Shown piece after piece: positions 7,878-18,569 of a stretch of DNA of 38,542 bases (positions within the stretch are counted from its first letter, which is position 1; every line of letters starts with the position of its first letter). The notes under the pieces are model-generated. The model was not told the origin of the DNA and made no database searches. It saw nothing but the letters and a program-made list of their open reading frames with translations. A program made the translations under genes and the position numbers. Source of the DNA: Halieaceae bacterium MED-G27 (lineage in GTDB: Bacteria > Pseudomonadota > Gammaproteobacteria > Pseudomonadales > Halieaceae); contig NTKA01000015.1 of the NCBI GenBank assembly GCA_002456975.1, forward strand, positions 1 through 38,542. Direction: 5' to 3'.

Positions 7878-10025
7878 GTGAGCGTTTACGACCCAAATGA
7901 TGCGACCCCTGAAGCGTGGGCGAGCCTTGTAGAAAAACAAAGTAAAGGACTCACTCCCGATGAGTTCACCTGGCTGACTCCCGAGGATATTCCGCTAAAG
8001 GTGTTGTACACGGCTGAGGATACTGAGGCCTTGCCCTATACCAATACTATGCCGGGAATGAGTCCATACATTCGAGGGCCTCAAGCGACGATGTACGCGG
8101 GTCGGCGCTGGACAATTCGCCAATACGCGGGCTTCTCCACGGCCGAGGAATCAAACGCGTTCTACCGCAAGGCACTGGCGGCGGGCGGACAAGGGGTATC
8201 GGTAGCATTTGACCTCGCTACCCACCGTGGCTATGACTCAGATCATCCGCGAGTTGCGGGCGATGTAGGCAAGGCGGGAGTTGCTATCGACTCGGTCGAG
8301 GATATGAAAATCCTTTTCGATGGCATTCCTCTGGACAAGGTTTCGGTATCGATGACCATGAATGGCGCTGTTTTGCCGGTGCTTGCCGGCTACATTGTCG
8401 CTGCTGAAGAACAAGGGGTGTCGACTGATGCGCTTGCGGGCACCATTCAGAACGATATTTTGAAAGAGTTCATGGTGCGAAACACCTATATCTATCCTCC
8501 GACCCAGAGTATGCGAGTCATTGGCGACATTATTGCGTTCTGCTCAAGCAATATGCCGCGTTTTAATACGATTTCTATTTCTGGTTATCACATGCAAGAA
8601 GCGGGTGCCAATGCGGCGCTGGAACTCGCTTACACCCTTGCTGATGGCAAGGAATACATCCGGACCGCGATCAAAGCGGGTCTTGGAATCGATGATTTTG
8701 CCCCACGGTTATCGTTTTTCTGGGGTATTGGCATGAACTTCTACATGGAGATTGCCAAGATGCGTGCGGCCCGTTTGCTCTGGGCAGAAATAGTAGGAGA
8801 GTTTGAGCCTACGAATCTAAAAAGCAGCATGTTACGGACGCATTGTCAGACCAGTGGCTGGTCGCTGACTGAGCAGGATCCTTACAACAACATCGTGCGA
8901 ACCACTATAGAGGCGATGGCGGCCGTTTTTGGCGGAACACAGTCGCTCCATACCAATGCATTGGATGAAGCGATCGCATTGCCATCGGACTTTGCGGCAA
9001 GGATCGCAAGGAACACGCAGTTGGTACTTCAGGAAGAGACGGGAATTGGCCAAGTCGTTGATCCGTGGGGCGGTTCCTACATGATGGAGTCACTGACCAA
9101 CGATATTGCGGAAAAAGCTCGCGAATTAATCGCTGAGGTAGAAGCCGCAGGTGGTATGGCGCAAGCGATTGAAACCGGCCTGCCCAAACTTCGGATCGAA
9201 GAGGCTGCAGCGAAGAAGCAGGCCCGCATCGATCGTGGTGAAGATGTCATTGTTGGTGTTAACAAATACCGTATCGAAGAGCAGGATGAAGTCGATATCC
9301 TTGAGGTCGATAACGATGCCGTGCGCGAGTCACAGATTGCGAGACTGAAATCGATTCGTGAATCCCGCGATGAGGATAAGGTGCAGGCGTGTTTGGCCGC
9401 GTTGGCACATGCTGCGGAAAGCGAGGAGGGGAACTTACTCGCATTGGCGGTCGATGCTACCCGGCATCGAGCGACGGTAGGCGAGATTTCGGATGCGCTT
9501 GAGAAGTGCTTTGGTCGTTTCGTCGCGAGTGCACAAACGGTCTCAGGAGTATATGGTGCGGCTTACGAGCTAGACGAAAGCTGGAAACAGATCGCCATGG
9601 ATATAGACAGCTTTGTTGAGACACACGGTCGCAGGCCGCGTCTATTGGTCGCAAAGATGGGTCAGGACGGACATGATCGTGGTGCAAAGGTGGTAGCTAC
9701 CGCCTTTGCAGACGTAGGCTTTGACGTCGACCTATCACCGATGTTTGCCACACCCGAGGAAGTGGCAAGACAGGCGGTGGAGAATGATGTGCATATTGTG
9801 GGCGCCTCTAGCCTCGCGGCGGGTCACAAAACTTTGGTGCCTCAATTAATCGAAGCGCTGAAAGCCGAAGGTGCCGACGATATTATTGTCATTGCCGGTG
9901 GCGTCATTCCGCAGCAGGACTACGATTATCTGTACGAAGCCGGTGTGGAGTTGATTTTTGGCCCCGGCACCCCGATTCCCGATGCTGCGAGGCGTGTGCT
10001 AGATGCGGTCAACGCCGTCAGCTGA
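7878..10025 (+). CDS. scpA: Methylmalonyl-CoA mutase (adenosylcobalamin-dependent), single-chain
   Basis: A 715-residue mutase, the same size as E. coli Sbm/ScpA. It rearranges (R)-methylmalonyl-CoA to succinyl-CoA with adenosylcobalamin. The catalytic barrel shows [58 protein letters not shown] and [10 protein letters not shown]. The C-terminal B12-binding domain has [11 protein letters not shown] with the cobalt-ligating His at residue 599, then GASSLAAGH and [11 protein letters not shown]. It is complete with no missing catalytic segment. It starts with GTG at 7878, 4 bases after the epimerase, and its last 23 bases overlap the meaB gene, a typical tight coupling. The gene symbol follows the E. 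coli name; mutA/mcmA would also be used. Confidence 0.96.
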   Translation: MSVYDPNDATPEAWASLVEKQSKGLTPDEFTWLTPEDIPLKVLYTAEDTEALPYTNTMPGMSPYIRGPQATMYAGRRWTIRQYAGFSTAEESNAFYRKALAAGGQGVSVAFDLATHRGYDSDHPRVAGDVGKAGVAIDSVEDMKILFDGIPLDKVSVSMTMNGAVLPVLAGYIVAAEEQGVSTDALAGTIQNDILKEFMVRNTYIYPPTQSMRVIGDIIAFCSSNMPRFNTISISGYHMQEAGANAALELAYTLADGKEYIRTAIKAGLGIDDFAPRLSFFWGIGMNFYMEIAKMRAARLLWAEIVGEFEPTNLKSSMLRTHCQTSGWSLTEQDPYNNIVRTTIEAMAAVFGGTQSLHTNALDEAIALPSDFAARIARNTQLVLQEETGIGQVVDPWGGSYMMESLTNDIAEKARELIAEVEAAGGMAQAIETGLPKLRIEEAAAKKQARIDRGEDVIVGVNKYRIEEQDEVDILEVDNDAVRESQIARLKSIRESRDEDKVQACLAALAHAAESEEGNLLALAVDATRHRATVGEISDALEKCFGRFVASAQTVSGVYGAAYELDESWKQIAMDIDSFVETHGRRPRLLVAKMGQDGHDRGAKVVATAFADVGFDVDLSPMFATPEEVARQAVENDVHIVGASSLAAGHKTLVPQLIEALKAEGADDIIVIAGGVIPQQDYDYLYEAGVELIFGPGTPIPDAARRVLDAVNAVS

Positions 10026-10983
10026 GGCTATTCTTGCGGGCGATCGTAGAGCCTTGGCCAAGGCGATCACGCTGGTTGAAAGTATCCGTCCGCAAGACAG
10101 AAAAGCCAGCCAGGAATTACTGAACGAGTTATTACCGCACACTGGCAACAGTATAAGACTTGGCATCACGGGTGTTCCGGGGGTCGGAAAATCGACCTTC
10201 ATCGAATCCTTTGGCCAAACAGTGCTAGCCCAGGGTAAAAAGGTGGCCGTTTTGGCAGTTGATCCTAGCTCACCGGTTGCCGGCGGGTCGATTCTCGGCG
10301 ATAAAACCAGAATGGAGCAGCTGTCGCGGGAGACTCACGCCTTTATCAGGCCGTCCCCAGCAGGCAAGGCTCTAGGGGGTGTCGCGCTCAAAACCCGTGA
10401 ATCGATGCTGTTGTGTGAAGCAGCAGGGTTTGACGTCGTAGTGGTCGAGACCGTCGGCGTCGGTCAATCCGAGCATCAAGTCGGTAGCATGGTCGATTTC
10501 TTCCTGATTCTTTTATTACCAGGCGGCGGTGATGAGCTTCAGGGCATCAAGAAGGGCATTCTCGAATTAGCGGATGCGATTCTCATCAATAAAGCCGATG
10601 GTGAGAGCGCGAATTTAGCCAACAAAACACGGCTTCACTACCAGAGTGCCTTATCGTTGCTCACGCAGAATGGGTTCTGGTCGCCAGAGGTGCGAACCTG
10701 TTCTGCGCTTGAGCGTTCGGGGATTAGCGAGGCTTGGGACATGATCACGCGATTCCATGACGAAGCGGTATCAGCGGGTCATTTGGCTACGCTTCGGTCA
10801 GAGCAAAATCTACAATGGATGTGGCAGTTGACCGATCAGCTCTTGCGTCAGCAAATCACGGAGCACCCAACGTTAGCGACCCGCCTACCAGCCATTGAGG
10901 CGCAAGTGGGTGCGTCAACACTTACGCCCCTGTCTGCCGCACAGAGCATCATCGATCACTTGCAAACAGGAAGTGAAGACTGA
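10003..10983 (+). CDS. meaB: Methylmalonyl-CoA mutase chaperone GTPase MeaB (ArgK/YgfD type)
   Basis: A 326-residue G3E-family GTPase that protects and reactivates methylmalonyl-CoA mutase and gates loading of intact adenosylcobalamin. The Walker A motif GVPGVGKST is at residues 57-65, followed by [34 protein letters not shown], the ETVGVGQSE switch region and the NKAD base-specificity motif. Length and motif order match bacterial MeaB and human MMAA. The start codon lies inside the mutase gene in another frame (23-base overlap), and the next gene begins 2 bases after its stop. The old ArgK name (arginine transport kinase) should not be used here. Confidence 0.95.
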   Translation: MRSTPSAEAILAGDRRALAKAITLVESIRPQDRKASQELLNELLPHTGNSIRLGITGVPGVGKSTFIESFGQTVLAQGKKVAVLAVDPSSPVAGGSILGDKTRMEQLSRETHAFIRPSPAGKALGGVALKTRESMLLCEAAGFDVVVVETVGVGQSEHQVGSMVDFFLILLLPGGGDELQGIKKGILELADAILINKADGESANLANKTRLHYQSALSLLTQNGFWSPEVRTCSALERSGISEAWDMITRFHDEAVSAGHLATLRSEQNLQWMWQLTDQLLRQQITEHPTLATRLPAIEAQVGASTLTPLSAAQSIIDHLQTGSED

Positions 10984-10985
10984 TC

Positions 10986-11294
10986 ATGCGCTTTATGCCG
11001 CTCGATCGTCTAATTAACCTCCGTGACGGATACCGACGCCGCTTTAAAGTCGATGCACTTGACTTAGTATTGGCGCAAGAGTACGGCACGCTTTACGCAT
11101 TTTCGTCACGATGCCCGCACCAATACCAGTCGCTCGTGGATGCCGATATCGAGGAGGGCACTGTGTTTTGCCCTCGCCACAATTTCGCATTTTCGCTAGA
11201 TACCGGACTGCATGCCGATGGCTTTTGCGATGCCATTTCAATATACCGGATTCATTACGAAGGTAATGCAGTAGGCATCCTACTCGAGCACTAG
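10986..11294 (+). CDS. Small Rieske [2Fe-2S] ferredoxin-like protein
   Basis: A 102-residue stand-alone Rieske domain. The cluster-binding pattern is Cys43-Pro-His45, sixteen residues, then Cys62-Pro-Arg-His65 (motifs CPHQ and CPRHNFAFS). No signal peptide or membrane anchor is seen, so it is probably a cytoplasmic electron carrier or an oxygenase ferredoxin component. It lies 2 bases after meaB at the end of the propionate operon, but nothing in the known methylmalonyl-CoA pathway needs a Rieske protein. The downstream gene on the opposite strand encodes a 2-oxoglutarate oxygenase homologue, not a Rieske oxygenase. Its stop codon shares the CTAG tetramer at 11291-11294 with that gene. The partner is unknown. 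Confidence 0.82.
   Translation: MRFMPLDRLINLRDGYRRRFKVDALDLVLAQEYGTLYAFSSRCPHQYQSLVDADIEEGTVFCPRHNFAFSLDTGLHADGFCDAISIYRIHYEGNAVGILLEH
11291..11294. other. CTAG: shared convergent stop codons (Rieske gene / roxA)
   Basis: The plus-strand Rieske gene ends with TAG at 11292-11294 and the minus-strand oxygenase gene ends with TAG at 11293-11291. The two stops occupy the same CTAG palindrome, so the genes overlap by four bases with no intergenic DNA. Confidence 0.95.
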
Positions 11295-12400
11295 TGCGTT
11301 GTGGTTTGGCTGACAGCCTCGATGACTCCTAAATCCGCTAAGGCTTCAAGTAAGTCCTGACCCTTAGAATCAAGACGTTCAACATCAATCACCCGGCCCT
11401 CAGCAATAGCACTCAACAAGTCGAGATCGGTGACATCGCTCACAACTTGTTCCCCATCAGCAAAGATCAGTGGGGGTGTGTTCTCAGGTCGATGCCAAAC
11501 CAAGCGGACATCGGATCGAAGCGCCATCAGTGATGACACTGGTTCAGATGCAGTGATCGGATCCTCACCGGATTCACTCAATAACTCTAGTAGCCATTCA
11601 CCCGTATCGAGTGCGTTGATAGCGTTTATGACTGCGTGGCGGGCGTTTTCGAGTTGAGCCGCGGTGACTTCCCCCGCGCGACCGGGGTCGTCGATACTGG
11701 ATTGATCCGCTAATAACAGCGTGTCAGATATGCGTTCGAGCACGTGATCAGTGAGTCGAGCCGCCAGAGTGCTAATTGGTGGTGCCCGAAACCCAATCGA
11801 ATAAGTCATGCACTCACCGATCGCGGTTCCCCAGTGAGCCAATCCAGGTGGTACGTACAAGGCATCTCCAGGGTTGAGGATGAACTCCTCCTCGCTGTCA
11901 AAGTCATGCAGCAGGCTTAATCCATCGCTTTCAATAGTGGGTGTATCGTCATCGCATAGTGGTCCCAGCGTCCAGCGGCGTTGCCCTAGACCTTGTAGAA
12001 GAAAAACATCATAGCGGTCGAAGTGCGGCCCGACGCCGGCACCGTCTACTGCATAACTCACCATAACATCGTCCAACCGCCAGCTTGGAAGAAAGCCAGC
12101 AAGCTGCCTTAGGTCTCGAACCTCAGGGATGAGCTCATCTACCCGTTGCACCAGCAGGGTCCAAAGACCCTCGCTATCGTAATCGCGTGCATGAAAAGGC
12201 CCCGATTTTAGACTCCATTGCCCGCTGTTGTTGCTGATGATGCGGCTCTCTACATCGGCTTCCATGGCCAAGCCAGCGAGCTCTTGAGGGGAGAGCGGGT
12301 TAAGAAAGTTAGGAACTGCGTTTCGAATTAGTAACGGCTTTTGCTGCCAATAGTCGCGTAAGAAAGCGCTCGTACTGATCGGAAACTTCATGTGCGTCAT
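11291..12400 (-). CDS. roxA: JmjC/cupin 2-oxoglutarate oxygenase, ribosomal protein uL16 3-hydroxylase homologue
   Basis: A 369-residue cupin-type Fe(II)/2-oxoglutarate oxygenase resembling E. coli YcfD/RoxA, which hydroxylates an arginine of ribosomal protein uL16. The iron triad is visible as His126-x-Asp128 in GPHFDRYDVFLLQ and His189 in PPGLAHWG. The N-terminal FLRDYWQQKPLLIRNA and SYSIGF-type strand after the last ligand are typical. The C-terminal part (from about residue 210) is the less conserved dimerisation and winged-helix region. It follows purB with a 3-base gap, the neighbourhood seen in other gammaproteobacteria. The start could be the ATG at 12400 or the ATG three codons later; neither has a clear ribosome site. 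Function is inferred from the family. Confidence 0.87.
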   Translation of the reverse strand: MTHMKFPISTSAFLRDYWQQKPLLIRNAVPNFLNPLSPQELAGLAMEADVESRIISNNSGQWSLKSGPFHARDYDSEGLWTLLVQRVDELIPEVRDLRQLAGFLPSWRLDDVMVSYAVDGAGVGPHFDRYDVFLLQGLGQRRWTLGPLCDDDTPTIESDGLSLLHDFDSEEEFILNPGDALYVPPGLAHWGTAIGECMTYSIGFRAPPISTLAARLTDHVLERISDTLLLADQSSIDDPGRAGEVTAAQLENARHAVINAINALDTGEWLLELLSESGEDPITASEPVSSLMALRSDVRLVWHRPENTPPLIFADGEQVVSDVTDLDLLSAIAEGRVIDVERLDSKGQDLLEALADLGVIEAVSQTTTH

Positions 12401-12403
12401 TGT

Positions 12404-13801
<1,398 letters not shown>

Positions 13802-13822
13802 TTACCATGCACGGCAGATAAT

Positions 13823-14473
13823 TCAGTGCAATGTGTCGACTGGCGAGAGCTCGCGAGAGAGTTTGGCCGCCGCGTTTCTGATCTGTCCATTTTTTAAAAT
13901 AAAATGTCGTGGTCGACCCCCAACTTGATGCCAGAGATGCGCTGCTCTGACACCCGCGAGAAGAAGAGTTCTAACGAGGTCGGCGTTGGATATAGATTGA
14001 AGATGTTGCGCATTGCCTTTGACTTTAATTCGATAGGGCAGTTGGCTCAGCGTGTCTTGGTAGATGCTGCCTACGCTCGCGCTGATCTCCGTGACGTTAT
14101 CGGTAAAATGTGTCGCTTTATAATTAACGTGACCAAGCCGCGAGTGAATCACTTGCTGCAGGTCATCGCGCGATCTAAATAGTTTTTCTAGTTTTAAAAT
14201 GCCCCTGACGTAGCCGGCAGTGGCGAGACTGACCTCGTCTTGCGCCTTAGAAGTGATATCCATGATATTTTGGAGCCCAAGTTTTACCCCCTGAATATTC
14301 CCATAGACAGACTCTACGTCTGGGGCATCAAAGCTGAATAACGAGCGCAGGGAGGCCTCGAAGAATGCCTGAGGAAAAGATCCTGTTCGGGCAATTTGAT
14401 CGACGAGTCGAGCCGTCTGGGCAATACCCGCAAGTGCAATCACTTGTTCTTCGATGACGCTCCGTTCAGTCAT
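13823..14473 (-). CDS. hflD: High frequency lysogenization protein HflD homologue
   Basis: A 216-residue, largely helical protein of the HflD/YcfC family, recognised by [22 protein letters not shown] near the N-terminus, [15 protein letters not shown], and the C-terminal [22 protein letters not shown]. In E. coli HflD is a peripheral inner-membrane protein that binds phage lambda CII; its cellular role is uncertain. The gene always travels between mnmA and purB in gammaproteobacteria, and does so here, overlapping mnmA by four bases (ATGA). No transmembrane segment is apparent. Identification is good, biological role unclear. Confidence 0.93.
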   Translation of the reverse strand: MTERSVIEEQVIALAGIAQTARLVDQIARTGSFPQAFFEASLRSLFSFDAPDVESVYGNIQGVKLGLQNIMDITSKAQDEVSLATAGYVRGILKLEKLFRSRDDLQQVIHSRLGHVNYKATHFTDNVTEISASVGSIYQDTLSQLPYRIKVKGNAQHLQSISNADLVRTLLLAGVRAAHLWHQVGGRPRHFILKNGQIRNAAAKLSRELSPVDTLH

Positions 14474-15561
14474 TTTACTCCCTCGATAACGCCACCACCA
14501 AGACAGGTTGCACCGTCATAAAATACCACTGATTGACCCGGTGTTATTGCTCGTTGCGGTTGCTCAAATGTCACTGTGAACCCTTGACTGTTCGCTACCA
14601 GAATGCAGCCTTGATCCGGCTGTCGATAGCGGACTTTCGCTTTGCACTCCAGTGGTAGCGTAGGGCTGCTGCCTTTGATCCAAAAGATATCGCGCGTGAC
14701 TAGGGAAGTGGCAAACAATGCCGGGTTGTCGTTACCCTGACAGACCACCAACGTGTTGCTGTCAGTGTGTTTTTCAGCCACGTACCACGGGGCCTCCTCA
14801 GCATCCTTGAGGCCCCCAATCCCGAGTCCTTGCCGCTGTCCGATAGTGTGATACATCAAGCCTTGATGCTCACCAACGTGCGTGCCCTGCAGATCCACCA
14901 CAGGTCCGGGCTTTTTCTCCAAATAGCGCGATAGGAAATCCGCAAATCGTCGTTCTCCAATGAAGCAAATGCCTGTGCTGTCCTTTTTTTCTGCGGTTTT
15001 TAACTCGTACTGGTTCGCGAGACGTCGCACTTCGGCTTTTTCTAGACCGCCGACAGGAAAGTGGGTGAGCGACAGGGCATCGCTCGATACCTGGTGCAGA
15101 AAGTAGCTTTGGTCTTTGGATTGATCTAGGCCTTTTTCTAGCGTGGTGGTGCCTTCGCTTGCTCCGGCTTGGACATAGTGACCTGTCGCTATTCGGTCGG
15201 CACCTAATTGCTGTGCGTAGTCCAGAAAGGCTCTAAACTTGATCTCTCGATTGCAGAGAATGTCGGGGTTCGGTGTTCTGCCCGCGTTATATTCACTCAG
15301 AAAGTGCTCGAACACCCCATCCCAATATTCGGCCGCAAAGTTTGCAGCGTGGAGCTTGATGCCGATTTTATCTGCAACTGCTTGGGCATCCGCCAGATCC
15401 TCCTTGGCAGTACAGTACTCGGTTCCATCATCCTCTTCCCAGTTTTTCATGAAGAGGCCTTCGACCGAGTAGCCTTGATCCCGTAGCAGGAGTGCCGAGA
15501 CCGACGAGTCGACACCACCTGACATACCCACGATCACTTTAGTCGAATGATTAAAACTCAT
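14470..15561 (-). CDS. mnmA: tRNA-specific 2-thiouridylase MnmA
   Basis: A 363-residue enzyme that adds the 2-thio group to wobble uridine 34 of tRNA Lys, Glu and Gln, receiving sulfur through the Tus relay. The PP-loop SGGVDSS is at about residues 14-20, the catalytic cysteine lies in [12 protein letters not shown], and the second cysteine in [12 protein letters not shown]. The C-terminal beta-barrel [10 protein letters not shown]-like segment ([18 protein letters not shown]) is present. Length is normal. It overlaps the preceding nudJ and the following hflD by four bases each, so the three are translationally coupled. Confidence 0.97.
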   Translation of the reverse strand: MSFNHSTKVIVGMSGGVDSSVSALLLRDQGYSVEGLFMKNWEEDDGTEYCTAKEDLADAQAVADKIGIKLHAANFAAEYWDGVFEHFLSEYNAGRTPNPDILCNREIKFRAFLDYAQQLGADRIATGHYVQAGASEGTTTLEKGLDQSKDQSYFLHQVSSDALSLTHFPVGGLEKAEVRRLANQYELKTAEKKDSTGICFIGERRFADFLSRYLEKKPGPVVDLQGTHVGEHQGLMYHTIGQRQGLGIGGLKDAEEAPWYVAEKHTDSNTLVVCQGNDNPALFATSLVTRDIFWIKGSSPTLPLECKAKVRYRQPDQGCILVANSQGFTVTFEQPQRAITPGQSVVFYDGATCLGGGVIEGVK

Positions 15562-16010
15562 GATTGACGAACAATAGTCAGTGGCACGGCTGCATCTAAA
15601 AGGTCCTGATCGATGAGATCACCAACCACAGGATGTCGCAGTATCCAGTCGCCAGACATAATCTCTCCACGTGTTAGCCAGTGCACATCAAGAATACTAT
15701 CGTCACGCTGCAAGGAGTCGTCGAGCCCGATCGGTCTCGCGAGGAAGCTGTGACGCAGATAATCGACTCCAGTATCGCCGGTTAGCAGCGTTGGACCAAG
15801 ATAAGCGGTGAGTGCTGCTCGCCAACAGGTTTCTTCCGCAACTTCTCTGAGTGCCGCCTCGAGTAGCGATTCACCTGCCTCAAGGTGACCGGCTGGCTGG
15901 TTGATGACGCGCACAGCATCGCTGGATCGCAGTTCTTCGACCATTAGGAAACGGTCGTCGCTTTGAATCACCGTAGCGACGGTAACGTTAGGTTTGTATC
16001 GAGCTGTCAT
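15558..16010 (-). CDS. nudJ: NUDIX hydrolase, NudJ-type phosphatase
   Basis: A 150-residue NUDIX hydrolase. The NUDIX box reads [21 protein letters not shown], matching G-x5-E-x7-RE-U-x-EE; the usual last glycine is replaced by cysteine (EETCW), which is common in this subgroup. NudJ of E. coli hydrolyses nucleoside di- and triphosphates and thiamine pyrimidine pyrophosphate. The position directly before mnmA, overlapping by four bases, is the conserved location of this gene in gammaproteobacteria. The precise substrate is uncertain. The ATG at 16010 starts at the beginning of the conserved region ([17 protein letters not shown]). Confidence 0.9.
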   Translation of the reverse strand: MTARYKPNVTVATVIQSDDRFLMVEELRSSDAVRVINQPAGHLEAGESLLEAALREVAEETCWRAALTAYLGPTLLTGDTGVDYLRHSFLARPIGLDDSLQRDDSILDVHWLTRGEIMSGDWILRHPVVGDLIDQDLLDAAVPLTIVRQS

Positions 16011-16024
16011 CTTCGTTTCGCAAC

Positions 16025-16618
16025 TTATTTGCTTTTTTTACTTGGTTGGCTCGGCTTCGGTTTGCGCGTCATATGTACTGCGCAATGTTCCCCTGGCAAG
16101 AGCGAGTCCAGGCTCCAGGGGCCAACCGCGGTCCTGACCAGGCGGAGTGTAGGGAATCCAACGGCCGCCGTCATTCGTCTTACTTGCCGATTTCGCCCTT
16201 CGCTGATCAAGAGTTCAATCCAACTATCAGGTGCCGACGCTCGATAGCGAATAGGGGGGAGTCTGGGCCAAATATCGGGAGGCTCAATCATTCGGCACTT
16301 GGCCGGCAGTGTATCGCCATCTTTCAAACCGACGCCTGCGGCGAGCTTATCGCAGGTGGCAGTATCGATCTTGCCTTCGACCTGTACCTTGTAGGTTTTC
16401 CACTGTCGATGCAGAGGGTGTGCAATCTCGTGCTGCAGCTGCCCGTTATCCGTGAGGATTAGTAGGCCCTCTGAGTCATAATCCAATCTGCCCGCCACTT
16501 TGTAGTTGGGTGCGGATAAATAGTCAGCCAGTGTTTTTCGAGGGTTTTCGGCTCGTTCTCGATCGGAGAACTGACTGAGCACCTGAAAAGGCTTATTGAA
16601 AAGTATGAGTGCGGTCAT
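16025..16618 (-). CDS. rluE: 23S rRNA pseudouridine synthase RluE
   Basis: A 197-residue RsuA-family pseudouridine synthase without an S4 domain, as in E. coli RluE, which modifies U2457 of 23S rRNA. The catalytic aspartate lies in GRLDYDSEGLL, and further family motifs are LFNKPFQVLSQF, HPLHRQWKTYKV and EGRNRQVRRMTAAVG. The C-terminus is basic (KPKPSQPSKKSK). It is the first gene of the minus-strand run ending with the cupin oxygenase; 14 bases separate it from nudJ. Upstream is the 177-bp divergent region shared with icd. Confidence 0.94.
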   Translation of the reverse strand: MTALILFNKPFQVLSQFSDRERAENPRKTLADYLSAPNYKVAGRLDYDSEGLLILTDNGQLQHEIAHPLHRQWKTYKVQVEGKIDTATCDKLAAGVGLKDGDTLPAKCRMIEPPDIWPRLPPIRYRASAPDSWIELLISEGRNRQVRRMTAAVGFPTLRLVRTAVGPWSLDSLLPGEHCAVHMTRKPKPSQPSKKSK

Positions 16619-16639
16619 AAGCCTGTCGTCTGTGAATAG

Positions 16640-16680
16640 TGGTAAGCTACCATTGTTAACTGAAGCGACGAAGATCGCTT
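16640..16680. promoter_or_regulatory. Two short dyads in the rluE-icd divergent intergenic region
   Basis: The 177-bp gap between the divergent rluE and icd starts contains two perfect inverted repeats close together. TGGTA and TACCA flank a 3-base spacer at 16640-16652, and AAGCGA and TCGCTT flank a 6-base spacer at 16663-16680. The second is followed at once by the A/T-rich GATAATAA, which could belong to a -10 element, though I found no well-spaced -35. These may be operator sites controlling icd or rluE. Both are short enough to be chance, so the call is tentative. Confidence 0.3.
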
Positions 16681-16795
16681 AGATAATAAGTGTCGGGCCA
16701 AGACCCGCCACAATACGAAATCGCGCAAGCGATGACACTGGGGGACAGACTAATTTTCAGTGCTGTCCGGTCAAAAGAAAAAGGATCAGACGACT

Positions 16796-18049
16796 ATGGC
16801 TTATCAGCACATCAAGGTACCAACAGACGGTACACCCATCACTGCAAATGCAGATCACAGTTTAAACGTCCCTGACGCGCCGATCATTCCGTACATCGAA
16901 GGCGATGGCATTGGCATCGATATCAGCCCCGTCATGATTGATGTGGTCGATGCGGCCGTCGAAAAAGCCTACGGTGGCCAAAAGAAGATTTCGTGGATGG
17001 AGATCTACACGGGGGAGAAGGCGGCTGAGTTGTACGAGGGAGACTGGTTTCCCGAAGAAACTCTAGATGCGATTAAAAACTATTTGGTGGCAATCAAAGG
17101 GCCACTGACAACACCTGTTGGAGGCGGCTTCCGATCGCTCAATGTGGCATTGCGTCAAGAGCTCGACCTGTACACCTGCCTGCGACCCGTTCGATGGTTT
17201 GAAGGTGTACCTTCACCACTTAAAAGCCCCGGTGACACCGATATGGTCATCTTCAGAGAGAACTCCGAAGACATCTACGCTGGTATTGAGTTCCAAGCTG
17301 ACAGCGACGAAGCCAAAAAAGTCGTCGACTTTCTGATCAGCGAGATGGGTGCGACTAAAATTCGTTTTCCCGAAAACGTTGGTATTGGTGTTAAGCCAGT
17401 ATCCTCTGAGGGTACGAAGCGCCTGGTACGTAAGTCGATTCAATACGCAATCGATCAAAATCTTCCATCGGTGACTCTGGTGCACAAAGGGAACATCATG
17501 AAGTTTACCGAGGGCTCCTTCCGTGACTGGGGTTATGAGTTGGCCATGGAAGAGTTCGGTGGTGAATTGCTAGATGGCGGTCCGTGGGTCAGCATCAAGA
17601 ATCCTAATACGGGCGATGACATCATAATCAAAGACGTAATCGCTGATGCGATGCTGCAGCAGATTCTCCTGCGCCCTCGCGAGTACAGTGTCATTGCTAC
17701 GCTGAATCTAAACGGCGACTACATCTCTGATGCCCTGGCCGCCCAAGTAGGGGGTATAGGTATCGCTCCAGGTGCGAACCTCTCTGACGATATTGCTTTG
17801 TTCGAAGCTACTCACGGGACGGCGCCCAAATACGCAGGTCAAGATAAGGTCAACCCGGGCTCACTGATTTTGTCAGCCGAGATGATGTTGCGTCATTTGG
17901 GTTGGAATGAGGCGGCTGACCTCATCATCAAAGGCATGAATGGAGCGATCCAAGCCAAGACCGTGACCTACGACTTTGCTCGTCTGACTGAGGATGCCGA
18001 TGAGGTGTCTTGCTCAGCCTTTGGCGCAGCGGTTGTCAGTCATATGTGA
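16796..18049 (+). CDS. icd: Isocitrate dehydrogenase (NADP+), E. coli-type
   Basis: A TCA-cycle enzyme converting isocitrate to 2-oxoglutarate, 417 residues from the chosen start. It is nearly collinear with E. coli Icd: [92 protein letters not shown] and the coenzyme-binding [21 protein letters not shown] (split by function). The serine of RSLN corresponds to the E. coli phosphorylation site Ser113, so control by AceK is possible. The frame is open from a GTG at 16760, but the ATG at 16796 fits the family N-terminus and has AAGGA about 11 bases upstream. A strong intrinsic terminator follows. Confidence 0.97.
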   Translation: MAYQHIKVPTDGTPITANADHSLNVPDAPIIPYIEGDGIGIDISPVMIDVVDAAVEKAYGGQKKISWMEIYTGEKAAELYEGDWFPEETLDAIKNYLVAIKGPLTTPVGGGFRSLNVALRQELDLYTCLRPVRWFEGVPSPLKSPGDTDMVIFRENSEDIYAGIEFQADSDEAKKVVDFLISEMGATKIRFPENVGIGVKPVSSEGTKRLVRKSIQYAIDQNLPSVTLVHKGNIMKFTEGSFRDWGYELAMEEFGGELLDGGPWVSIKNPNTGDDIIIKDVIADAMLQQILLRPREYSVIATLNLNGDYISDALAAQVGGIGIAPGANLSDDIALFEATHGTAPKYAGQDKVNPGSLILSAEMMLRHLGWNEAADLIIKGMNGAIQAKTVTYDFARLTEDADEVSCSAFGAAVVSHM

Positions 18050-18063
18050 GGCTGCTTAAGTAG

Positions 18064-18090
18064 AAAGCCCGCGCGAGCGGGCTTTTTTTT
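18064..18090 (+). terminator. Intrinsic terminator after icd
   Basis: A perfect GC-rich hairpin, AGCCCGC pairing with GCGGGCT around a GCGA loop (18066-18083), runs into eight consecutive T residues; AA before the stem can extend it by pairing with the first Ts. It begins 15 bases past the icd stop codon. This is a textbook Rho-independent terminator and separates icd from clpS-clpA. Confidence 0.93.
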
Positions 18091-18195
18091 GCCCGTGGTT
18101 TGAGGGTTGTTGATGTCCTGTCGCTAATCAATCCAATTCAGTGCTATCGACACTAGACTCTGACCGGCGTTCACTGGTAAACAATAGGTATGGAA

Positions 18196-18567
18196 ATGCG
18201 GTTCGAAAACTCAGTGCGAATGGTGGCGTCAGACTCCGATCGACAGGGGGATGAAGGCGGCTTGGCCGTTGCGCCCGCTAAGCCAAAGTTGAAGCGGCCA
18301 CCGTTATATAGGGTGGTATTACTTAACGACGATTACACTCCTATGGAATTTGTCGTTGAGGTGTTGGAACACTTTTTCTCAATGAACCGCGAAAAAGCGA
18401 CTCAGGTCATGCTCGCGGTGCACACCCAAGGCAAAGGTGTCTGCGGCATATACCCGCGTGATATCGCAGAGACGAAGGCCGAGCAGGTCAATCAAGCAGC
18501 CCGCGACAATGGTCATCCTTTGTTGTGTGAGGTTGAACCATCCCAAGACGAGTCAGAGGGAGATTAG
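18196..18567 (+). CDS. clpS: ATP-dependent Clp protease adaptor ClpS
   Basis: A roughly 123-residue adaptor that delivers N-degron proteins to the ClpAP protease. The core is unmistakable: [20 protein letters not shown] with the N-degron pocket residues, then [23 protein letters not shown], and GHPLLCEVE near the end. A flexible 35-residue N-terminus precedes it. Two in-frame ATGs compete: 18190 lies only one base after the AGG ribosome site, while 18196 is seven bases from it, so I prefer 18196; the difference is two residues. clpA follows after 2 bases. Together with bpt (21150-21917), which makes N-degrons, it indicates a working N-end rule pathway. Confidence 0.95.
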   Translation: MRFENSVRMVASDSDRQGDEGGLAVAPAKPKLKRPPLYRVVLLNDDYTPMEFVVEVLEHFFSMNREKATQVMLAVHTQGKGVCGIYPRDIAETKAEQVNQAARDNGHPLLCEVEPSQDESEGD

Positions 18568-18569
18568 TT

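Noticed and set aside
16046-16462. 138-codon plus-strand open frame over rluE
   Set aside because: It is antisense to rluE, whose motifs are complete, and has no ribosome site or family resemblance.
16760-16795. GTG at 16760 as the start of icd
   Set aside because: It adds 12 residues ([11 protein letters not shown]) not found in the family; the ATG at 16796 begins at the usual place with a ribosome site upstream.
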